NCBI GenBank assembly: GCA_017416345.1
Contig: JAFQCR010000026.1
Coordinates: 44,828 to 108,827 of the forward strand
Length of the DNA stretch: 64,000 nucleotides
Direction: 5' to 3'
Origin: Clostridia bacterium
GTDB taxonomy: Bacteria > Bacillota > Clostridia > Oscillospirales > Acutalibacteraceae
Shown here: piece by piece, positions 26,533-32,737 of the stretch
Layout of the letters: the number at the start of each line of letters is the position of its first letter
How positions within the stretch are numbered: position 1 is the stretch's first letter
Notes under the pieces: generated by a model
Told to the model about the DNA's origin: nothing
Database searches by the model: none
Seen by the model: the letters and a program-made list of their open reading frames with translations, nothing else
Translations under genes and position numbers: made by a program

Positions 26533-26573
26533 AAGCATCACGTTATTAAAGTTTGGATAACGTGGTGCTTTTG
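26533..26573 (+). terminator. Rho-independent terminator
   Basis: AAGCATCACGTTAT pairs with ATAACGTGGTGCTT (one G-T), then TTTT. Confidence 0.8.
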
Positions 26574-26628
26574 GTTATTCATGGTAGAATCATACAATAA
26601 ATCGGAGATATTTGTCGTTCGTTACCAC

Positions 26629-26657
26629 TTGACCGAAGGCTTATTATGTGTTATAAT
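26629..26657 (+). promoter_or_regulatory. Promoter of smpB
   Basis: TTGACC (26629-26634), 17 bases, TATAAT (26652-26657). Confidence 0.7.
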
Positions 26658-26692
26658 CCATAATTACCAAAGAATGAAAGAGAGGTGTTCGT

Positions 26693-27157
26693 ATGGCTGA
26701 AAGCTTAAAAACAATTGCCACCAACAAAAAGGCGTTTCACGACTATTTTGTTGAGGAAAGTATGGAATGCGGTATCGAGCTGTGCGGCACCGAGGTAAAA
26801 TCCATTCGCCGTGGCGGTGTGAACCTTAAGGATTCGTGGTGCGATATCGACGCAGGCGAGGTCTTTGTCAAGGGGATGCACATCAGCCCTTATGAAAAGG
26901 GAAATATCTTCAACCGTGAGCCGACCCGTGTCAGAAAACTGCTTCTGCACAAAAAGGATATCAACCGTCTTTTCGGTGTTATCAAGCAGACGGGTCTGAC
27001 GCTGATACCGTTGTCGCTCTACTTTAAGGGTTCACTTGTGAAGGTTCAGCTTGGCGTCTGCCGCGGTAAAAAGCTTTATGACAAGCGTGCCGATATGGCC
27101 AAAAGAACAGCCGAGCGCACTATTGAGCGTGAAATGAAGGAAAGGAACAGGGAATAA
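26693..27157 (+). CDS. smpB: SsrA-binding protein SmpB
   Basis: A 154-residue partner of tmRNA in rescuing stalled ribosomes. OB-fold motifs: [35 protein letters not shown]; the C-terminal basic tail ([17 protein letters not shown]) inserts into the empty mRNA channel. GAGAGGTG precedes the ATG. An esterase gene starts one base after its stop, and ssrA itself is only 0.9 kb downstream, a close smpB-ssrA pairing. Confidence 0.97.
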   Translation: MAESLKTIATNKKAFHDYFVEESMECGIELCGTEVKSIRRGGVNLKDSWCDIDAGEVFVKGMHISPYEKGNIFNREPTRVRKLLLHKKDINRLFGVIKQTGLTLIPLSLYFKGSLVKVQLGVCRGKKLYDKRADMAKRTAERTIEREMKERNRE

Positions 27158-27158
27158 T

Positions 27159-27995
27159 ATGATCTTCAAAACTGTTCATTTAAAAGAGTTATATCCCGTG
27201 CTCGACCGCAACGGTGCCGACCCAAGGCTTGAGGTCATGGTGCAGGAGGTTCATAAGCCGCAGTACGCCGACCAGAAAAGACCGTCGGTCCTGCTTTGCC
27301 CCGGCGGCGGTTACGGCGGAACCTGGACAGGCGAGGGACAACCCGTTGCTTTTGATTATCTTGCGGCAGGCTGTAACTGCTTTGTGCTTCATTATTCGGT
27401 TAAGCCTCACGTATTTCCGCAGGCAATACTCGAAATGGCTTGTGCGGTGGATTACATCGTGACCAATGCAGAGGAGTTTTGCGGAGACCCCGAAAAGACC
27501 GCCATTCTGGGCTTTTCGGCAGGCGGTCATGCAGCGGCAAGCTACTGCACGTTGCGCAACGACCCCGAGGTTTTGAAGTATATACCCGAGCCTAAGCCCG
27601 TTCAGGCGGCAATACTTTGCTACCCCGTAATTTCGGCCGAACCACCCACTCATATGGGTTCGTTTAAAAACCTCACGGGTAAGACGGAATTGACGGCAGA
27701 GGATATTGAGCATTTTTCTTTGGAAAAGCACGTTGATCCCGAATTGACACCCAAGACCTTTATCTGGGCGGCATCGGACGACGGTGCGGTAAACCCTGTA
27801 AACAGTATGAGATATGCGGCGGCTTTAGGTGAAAAGAAGATACCCTATGAGTTGCATATTTTCCCGAGCGGCGGACACGGTATTACTACCTGCAAGCACG
27901 GTCTTGTGCCGCATCCCGAGAGTGATGCCATGAAGTATAATTCCGTGTGGTGTAACCTGGCCGTAAGATGGCTTCGATCGGTGTTTGATTTTTAA
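27159..27995 (+). CDS. Alpha/beta-hydrolase, acetylxylan-esterase-like
   Basis: A 278-residue cytoplasmic hydrolase. Oxyanion-hole strand LLCPGGGYGG, nucleophile elbow GFSAGGHAA, acidic residue in AASDDGAVNP, and His in PSGGHGI complete the catalytic set. It resembles carbohydrate esterases of the bifunctional feruloyl/acetylxylan type (endo-1,4-beta-xylanase B-like proteins), so deacetylation of plant oligosaccharides is likely. Co-transcribed with smpB with a one-base gap; the pairing has no obvious functional logic. Confidence 0.85.
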   Translation: MIFKTVHLKELYPVLDRNGADPRLEVMVQEVHKPQYADQKRPSVLLCPGGGYGGTWTGEGQPVAFDYLAAGCNCFVLHYSVKPHVFPQAILEMACAVDYIVTNAEEFCGDPEKTAILGFSAGGHAAASYCTLRNDPEVLKYIPEPKPVQAAILCYPVISAEPPTHMGSFKNLTGKTELTAEDIEHFSLEKHVDPELTPKTFIWAASDDGAVNPVNSMRYAAALGEKKIPYELHIFPSGGHGITTCKHGLVPHPESDAMKYNSVWCNLAVRWLRSVFDF

Positions 27996-28012
27996 TAAGG
28001 TATAATATGCAT

Positions 28013-28044
28013 TTGTAGGGGACGGCGTCCTCGACGTCCCTTAC
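28013..28044. repeat. TGTAGGGGACGGCGTCC-type dispersed repeat
   Basis: GGGGACGGCGTCCTCGACGTCCC lies between the esterase gene and tmRNA; related units are near 17168, 18915, 19050, 19140 and 32171. Confidence 0.6.
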
Positions 28045-28076
28045 GTGTTATTGTAAAACTCAAGAAAAGTATATAA

Positions 28077-28421
28077 GGGGATGTAAAGGTTTCGACAGGG
28101 ATCTTGAACTGCGATAAGCATGCAGCGTTACGGGAACGCTTTGAAAACCGAATTTTTAAAAATAACTGACAAAAATACAGTTGCTTACGCAGCTTAATTA
28201 AGCTGCCGTCCTGCTTGAGAGTACCACGGCTTAAGTAAGGGCGTCGATTAGTGGTGAACGTGAGCGGAGGCGTTCCTCGACCCCGCCACGGAGAGAGGAT
28301 ACCGAGCATAAAGCCTGTTTGCCGGCGTTAGTGTAAGGGAATCTCAATAGACAGAATAAGCATGTAGAAGGTTGCAGGAATAGGTTTTTGGACGCGGGTT
28401 CGATTCCCGCCATCTCCACCA
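28077..28421 (+). ncRNA. ssrA: Transfer-messenger RNA (tmRNA)
   Basis: One-piece tmRNA of 345 bases. The 5' GGGGATG pairs with 3' CATCTCC, and CCA is encoded. The T arm is CGGGTTCGATTCCCG. The open frame GAC AAA AAT ACA GTT GCT TAC GCA GCT TAA (28168-28197) encodes the tag; with the Ala from charging, it reads ADKNTVAYAA, ending in the usual hydrophobic-Ala-Ala degron. Pseudoknot-forming segments lie between tag and acceptor. smpB is upstream, Lon at 56190. Confidence 0.96.
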
Positions 28422-28422
28422 G

Positions 28423-28454
28423 AAAAAAGCATCGACAAAGTCGATGCTTTTTTC
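28423..28454 (+). terminator. Terminator of tmRNA
   Basis: AAAAAAGCATCGAC, AAA loop, GTCGATGCTTTTTT. Confidence 0.9.
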
Positions 28455-28456
28455 AA

Positions 28457-28632
28457 TGAAATTCGCCTTGCGGCGAGTGAAATATCACTACGTAATATGA
28501 AATACGCTGACGCGTATGAAATATTTGCTTCGCAAATGTTAAGAGGCGAATTTTATTTCACATTCGGTGGAACACCGAATATTTCATAATCCGTCAGGAT
28601 TATTTCATATTTTTCGTGAGAAAAATATTTCA
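28457..28632. repeat. Bottlebrush inverted-repeat element: 4x TGAAAT then 4x ATTTCA with hairpin spacers
   Basis: TGAAAT occurs at 28457, 28478, 28498 and 28517, and ATTTCA at 28555, 28581, 28602 and 28627, so the two halves are complementary. Spacers are themselves hairpins: ACGC-TGAC-GCGT, ATTTGC-TTC-GCAAAT, ATTCGGTG-GAA-CACCGAAT, AATCC-GTCA-GGATT and ATTTTTC-GTGA-GAAAAAT. AAATTCGCCT (28459) also pairs with AGGCGAATTT (28544). No open frame. It is not a CRISPR array, as the repeats are 6 bases with no conserved long unit. Confidence 0.75.
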
Positions 28633-28663
28633 TTAAAAATATCAAGATTTTAATTTTTGTAAA

Positions 28664-28679
28664 ATGGCGGGAATCGAAC
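28664..28679 (-). repeat. 16-base inverted copy of the tmRNA 3' end
   Basis: ATGGCGGGAATCGAAC is the exact reverse complement of tmRNA positions 28398-28413 (T-arm and start of the acceptor). Confidence 0.7.
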
Positions 28680-28726
28680 AAGGAGGGAGCAAACACAGTT
28701 TGCGGAAGAAAAAAGACATTGCCGAA

Positions 28727-28801
28727 CGGAGCGTTCAGTCAGGGAGGAATCGTTTCTGGTGAAATTTGAGACACCGCCTGCTGAAAAGACTTGAAATACG
28801 G
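28727..28801. mobile_element. Truncated MITE, left end only
   Basis: Starts CGGAGCGTTCAGTCAGGGAG and stays alignable with the left 77 bases of the complete MITE (20186-20262), through TTGAAATACGG. The right end and the TA duplication are missing. It lies immediately upstream of the TIR-gene promoter. Confidence 0.75.
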
Positions 28802-28820
28802 AACAATTTGTCCGTGCTGC

Positions 28821-28849
28821 TTGCTCTTTGTGTTTTTGTATGATATAAT
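28821..28849 (+). promoter_or_regulatory. Promoter of the TIR-nucleoside hydrolase-BSH operon
   Basis: TTGCTC (28821-28826), 17 bases, TATAAT (28844-28849), 20 bases after the recognisable MITE fragment. Confidence 0.6.
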
Positions 28850-28888
28850 TAAATTTAAGTTAAAGCTTTAATAAAAAGGAGCGTTAAG

Positions 28889-30286
28889 ATGAGAAACAGC
28901 AGGGTTTTTATCGGCTGGAGCGGACCCGATAATCAAGAGATAGCACGCAAGGTGTCCAACCGCCTTTCCGAAAGCGGATTTTCGTCTATAATCGGCGGTG
29001 AATGGAAGGCTTCGCTTACCGTGAGCGAGGAGATAATCGATCAGATGAATGTCTGCGATTTTGCCATTGTTCTTATCGAAAAAGAGATCCGTCGCAATAA
29101 GAAGGACGAGATAGTAAGCATGGGTTTTAACCCCAATGTTATGATGGAATTGGGCTATATGCTCCGCAAGGTGTCCGACCATCAGAGGATAAGAAGGGTG
29201 TTGCTTAACCTTGATCCGAGCGAGCTTCCGTCCGATCTGCAGGGTGCATGGACTCTGAAGGTCGAAAAACCCGAATATAAAAATGATGATGCAGAGGCAC
29301 GCGAAAGGGTGCTCAATTCGGTCACCGAAAAAATAGTTGATGATTTTCTCGGATACATCAAAAATTTCAAAAACGCCGACAAGCTTGATTATTTTGACGA
29401 TTGGGAAGAAAACAAGCTGGATATTTACAACTACAAGGGTGATATCCGCATTGCCGACAAGCTGATATACGGAATGCAGGCGGCGGTGTATTCGGGTGAG
29501 TTTGAGCGCCTTTACGAAAAGCTGACACACATCAAGGCTCAGCTTGCCAAAAAGGACCGCTACGGGGATTACAGCGCCGTGGCCTGTGCTATGGCGGTGC
29601 TCAATGTCTTTGTTGCCACCAACCGTCTCACAAAGCCTTTGGAGGAAAACGATTTTTATTCTCTTTGTGATGCTCTAAGCCGTGAATATGAGAATAATAT
29701 GGATGACGACGACCTTAAATGCTGGTGTAAGATATTCCGAACGGATAAGCTGGAGCTGTGTTATGAGCTTTTTGCCGGCAATCAGTCCGACAATGAGGAA
29801 AAAATAGAGTATTATTACGCCGCCCTGGAGCTGTGTCACAATATTTTTGAAATGATCGAAGCGCACATCAACGACGTGCCCGAGGGTCAGCCCAAAAAGG
29901 ATGAGGAATACTCGCTTTTGTATAAGGCTTTTACCACACGTAATATCTATCTTATCCACGGTCAACTAAAGGAATTGGAGCCCGACAAGGCCGAGGAGCA
30001 TCTGGCCAAGCAAAAGCAATACTGTGCCGAGACATACGGCTACCGCAAGGAGCTTTATTCGTATTACACGGCTGACACACGTGAAAATTCGCTTTCAATG
30101 AATTTTGTTTCGCAGGAATATCTTTTGTCCATTGCGGAACAATATAAATTTGAGGACAGCCGTCTTAAGAAAATGGAGCTTTCACGCACGGCTAAAAATC
30201 TTTTCGGCAACTGGCGCAAGAGGATAGAGATCCAGAATATGATCTTCGCCAAGGTTGAAAAAGAGGGAGCAGGCTTTCTGTTTTAA
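28889..30286 (+). CDS. TIR-like domain protein with helical C-terminal region (candidate immune effector)
   Basis: A 465-residue cytoplasmic protein. The N-terminal 130 residues resemble the TIR-like nucleotide-binding domain of PF10137-type proteins: first strand RVFIGWSG, EEIIDQMNVCDFAIVLI, and FNPNVMMELGYML with Glu87 in the place of the catalytic Glu of NAD-cleaving TIR domains. Residues about 180-460 are helix-rich and TPR-like, with no transmembrane segment or known sensor domain. TIR proteins of this type act as NADases in anti-phage systems, often with a partner sensor. GGAGCG lies nine bases before the ATG. It is first in a three-gene operon. Defence is an inference; a housekeeping role is possible. 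Confidence 0.65.
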   Translation: MRNSRVFIGWSGPDNQEIARKVSNRLSESGFSSIIGGEWKASLTVSEEIIDQMNVCDFAIVLIEKEIRRNKKDEIVSMGFNPNVMMELGYMLRKVSDHQRIRRVLLNLDPSELPSDLQGAWTLKVEKPEYKNDDAEARERVLNSVTEKIVDDFLGYIKNFKNADKLDYFDDWEENKLDIYNYKGDIRIADKLIYGMQAAVYSGEFERLYEKLTHIKAQLAKKDRYGDYSAVACAMAVLNVFVATNRLTKPLEENDFYSLCDALSREYENNMDDDDLKCWCKIFRTDKLELCYELFAGNQSDNEEKIEYYYAALELCHNIFEMIEAHINDVPEGQPKKDEEYSLLYKAFTTRNIYLIHGQLKELEPDKAEEHLAKQKQYCAETYGYRKELYSYYTADTRENSLSMNFVSQEYLLSIAEQYKFEDSRLKKMELSRTAKNLFGNWRKRIEIQNMIFAKVEKEGAGFLF

Positions 30287-30306
30287 GCAGTGAAGGAGTG
30301 TTTAGT

Positions 30307-31089
30307 ATGAAAAAAATTGCGCTTTTGTGTGACTACGGTCTTGATGATGCCATTGCGACGCTGTATCTTCTTGAGCACGCTGACCGTTTTGACCTGATAG
30401 ATATACTGCCCGTTGCAGGTAATTTTCCATTGGAGGAGACCTTTGTCAATGCCAAGCGTGTGCTGACCTATTTTGAAAAACCGCTTAGTAATGTCCGTAT
30501 TGTGGACACATCTTCGGTAAAGCAAAACGGTGAATCCATTCCCGAAATACACGGCAAAGACGGTATGGGCGACGTTTTGCCTTTGGAATATGAGGAAAAG
30601 GTGCCCGTGATAGACTATGATGAGTGGCTCAAAGAGGTTGACGGTGATTACACCGTTATAAGCGTTGGCCCCTGCACCGTGACCGAGGATATTTTTAAGA
30701 AAAAGGGCGCTTTGCCGCTGATAATTATGGCCGGAAACATTGCCGAGCCGCCCAACTATAACGGCTATGAGTTTAACCACGGACTTGATACCGAGAGCTT
30801 TGCTTTTTGCGTGAAATACCCTCATGCCGTGGCAACTTTGGATACCTGCCATATTGATATGTGTGACCTTAATAAGACAAATTCCGAAAGACAAGGTCTG
30901 CTCGGCAAAATGCTTGACCGTTACCACAAGCTTTCTCAAAGCAGAAACGAGGAGGTCTGCAGCGTTTACGACCTCGTTGCCGTAAGCTATCTTTTGCATC
31001 CCGAGCGCTTTGAGACCTATTCTGCGACCGATAAGGACGGAAATGCTCTTACGGTGCTTAAATACATCAGCAATAAACCCGTGATCTGA
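30307..31089 (+). CDS. Inosine-uridine nucleoside hydrolase-like protein
   Basis: A 260-residue protein; GAAGGAG lies before ATG 30307. Family motifs are recognisable but divergent: CDYGLDDAIA (Asp9, Asp13, Asp14; the calcium-binding Asp cluster, usually DTDPGxDDA), HGKDGMGD, EFNHGLDTES, and YDLVAVSYLLHPE (the C-terminal Asp of the metal site). The Asp at the third position and the Pro of the first motif are changed, so activity on nucleosides is uncertain. It starts 20 bases after the TIR-like gene, in the same operon. It would cleave N-glycosidic bonds of nucleosides, or possibly of NAD-derived products. Confidence 0.75.
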   Translation: MKKIALLCDYGLDDAIATLYLLEHADRFDLIDILPVAGNFPLEETFVNAKRVLTYFEKPLSNVRIVDTSSVKQNGESIPEIHGKDGMGDVLPLEYEEKVPVIDYDEWLKEVDGDYTVISVGPCTVTEDIFKKKGALPLIIMAGNIAEPPNYNGYEFNHGLDTESFAFCVKYPHAVATLDTCHIDMCDLNKTNSERQGLLGKMLDRYHKLSQSRNEEVCSVYDLVAVSYLLHPERFETYSATDKDGNALTVLKYISNKPVI

Positions 31090-31105
31090 TTTTTTTGGAG
31101 ACTTT

Positions 31106-32080
31106 ATGTGCACAGCCGCAAGCTATAAAACAAAACAGTTCTATTTTGGAAGGACCTTGGATAACGAGTTTTCATTCTCAGAGGAGGTTACCGTTACACC
31201 GAGGAATTTCCCGCTTGATCTCAGGTTTTCGGAGAAAATAAACGCTCATTATGCTATCATCGGAATGGCCTATGTTTGCGACGGTTATCCGCTTTATTAC
31301 GATGCAATGAATGAAAAGGGACTGTGCATTGCAGGACTGAACTTTGTGGGCAATGCACATTTTAGCGGTGTGGCTGAAGGTAAGGAAAACGTTGCGGTTT
31401 TTGAGTTTATACCGTACATTCTATCGCAATGTGCCTCGGTCAAAGAGGCGAAGCTTAAGCTTGAAAACCTAAACCTTGTAAATAAACCGTTTAATGACAA
31501 ATTGCCCGTGGCACAGCTTCATTGGATGATTGCCGACCGTGAGCAACAAATCACGGTGGAAGCGGTCAAGGACGGACTTAAAATATACGAAAATAAGGTC
31601 GGTGTTTTGACCAATAATCCGCCATTTCCGGAGCAACTGCAACGCTTGAACGACTATATGCATCTGTCGCCCCAAGCACCGCAAAATACCTTCGGCAGCG
31701 GTGTGGAGCTTCAGTATTATTCCAAGGGAATGGGCACCTTGGGTCTGCCGGGTGACCTTACTTCTGCGTCACGCTTTGTAAGGGCGGCCTTTGTGCGGAA
31801 TAACTCGGTGTCGGGGGACGGTGAATGCGAGAGCGTGAGCCAATTTTTCCACATCCTCAACTCGGTCGGTCAGCCGAGAGGCTGTAACGTTGCCGACCGT
31901 GACGAGTACGAAATAACGGTCTATACCTCGTGTATGAATGCCGATAAGGGCATTTATTACTACACGACCTACGACAATCATCAGATAACGGCGGTCGATA
32001 TGCACCGTTGCTACCTTGACGGCAATATTCTTTACCGCTACCCCTTGAAAACAGGAGAGCAGATATTCTATCAAAACTGA
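31106..32080 (+). CDS. bsh: Choloylglycine (bile salt) hydrolase / penicillin V acylase family
   Basis: A 324-residue Ntn-hydrolase without signal peptide. After Met removal, Cys2 is the nucleophile. Other expected residues are in place: Arg16 and Asp19 (FGRTLD), Asn79 (AGLNF), Asn171 (VLTNNPPF) and Arg223 (SASRFVRA). The sequence fits bile salt hydrolases of gut Firmicutes better than penicillin V acylases, though by-eye distinction is imperfect. It would deconjugate taurine- or glycine-linked bile acids. It begins 16 bases after the nucleoside-hydrolase-like gene behind TTGGAGAC and is the last gene before a terminator. Confidence 0.88.
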   Translation: MCTAASYKTKQFYFGRTLDNEFSFSEEVTVTPRNFPLDLRFSEKINAHYAIIGMAYVCDGYPLYYDAMNEKGLCIAGLNFVGNAHFSGVAEGKENVAVFEFIPYILSQCASVKEAKLKLENLNLVNKPFNDKLPVAQLHWMIADREQQITVEAVKDGLKIYENKVGVLTNNPPFPEQLQRLNDYMHLSPQAPQNTFGSGVELQYYSKGMGTLGLPGDLTSASRFVRAAFVRNNSVSGDGECESVSQFFHILNSVGQPRGCNVADRDEYEITVYTSCMNADKGIYYYTTYDNHQITAVDMHRCYLDGNILYRYPLKTGEQIFYQN

Positions 32081-32130
32081 ATGGCATCTTTTTATAAGGC
32101 TTACAAGGCCGAGAAATAAAACCAAGATAT

Positions 32131-32167
32131 AAGTCGCTTTACCGATTTTTGGTAAAGCGACTTTTTT
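32131..32167 (+). terminator. Rho-independent terminator of the bsh operon
   Basis: AAGTCGCTTTACC pairs with GGTAAAGCGACTT, then six T residues. Confidence 0.9.
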
Positions 32168-32597
32168 ATTTGTAGGGAACGACGCCCTCGTCGTTCCGTT
32201 TCGGTGTATCAAAACAGAATCGTAGCCTCAAAAGATCGGAGGCTATCAGCATGGGTGCCGAAAGTAAGCACCACAAAACGGTGTAGAGCAGGCAGATCTG
32301 ACCGAAAAGATTTAGGGGCATTAAGCTATAGTCCCAAACCTCAAGCCTCAGCCATAAATTGAATACGCCGCCGAAGACAAGCTCAACAGCCGTGATACAA
32401 AGCCCCGAAGCTATACAGCGGTAAGTGAATCTCAACGGCTTAAGGCGTTTTTGTATAACTGCAATAAGGCAAAACGAAAGCCCGCCTGCAACCCCCATCG
32501 AAGGGTGGGTGTAGCCTCGCCAAAGCAGCTCGATAAGGCAATAACCAACCGCTCCGATGCAAAAAAGAAATAAGTAAAATTTGAATTTTAGATGCAT
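32166..32597 (-). CDS. Small integral membrane protein, ABC-transporter-permease-like (PF06541 type)
   Basis: A 143-residue protein with four hydrophobic helices. The pattern GYCLIELLWRG...GGLSF, then VELVFGGVFN, WDYS...PLNLFGQICLLY and WCLLSAP is that of the small putative ABC permease family found in clostridia. Function is unknown. The last ten residues (RNDEGVVPYK) are encoded by a dispersed repeat unit (32171-32199), so the original C-terminus was probably replaced. It overlaps the convergent bsh terminator by two bases. Confidence 0.65.
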   Translation of the reverse strand: MHLKFKFYLFLFCIGAVGYCLIELLWRGYTHPSMGVAGGLSFCLIAVIQKRLKPLRFTYRCIASGLCITAVELVFGGVFNLWLRLEVWDYSLMPLNLFGQICLLYTVLWCLLSAPMLIASDLLRLRFCFDTPKRNDEGVVPYK

Positions 32598-32651
32598 TTT
32601 AAAAATCCTTGGATATCATTATTATATTTTTAATATTATTATATATTTGTC

Positions 32652-32680
32652 TTGAAAAATACACGGTTTGGTAGTATAAT
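32652..32680 (+). promoter_or_regulatory. Promoter of the recJ operon
   Basis: TTGAAA (32652-32657), 17 bases, TATAAT (32675-32680). Confidence 0.65.
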
Positions 32681-32737
32681 AAATCAAATATTTTAATGTA
32701 ATGTGGGTAAATGTTTATTTAAAGGCAGGTGAGGACG

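Noticed and set aside
28457-28632. CRISPR array
   Set aside because: Repeats are only six bases, invert half-way and the spacers are hairpins; no cas genes.
28077-28900. Prophage or integrative island at tmRNA
   Set aside because: No integrase or phage gene is in the window, and the 16-base copy of the tmRNA end is inverted.
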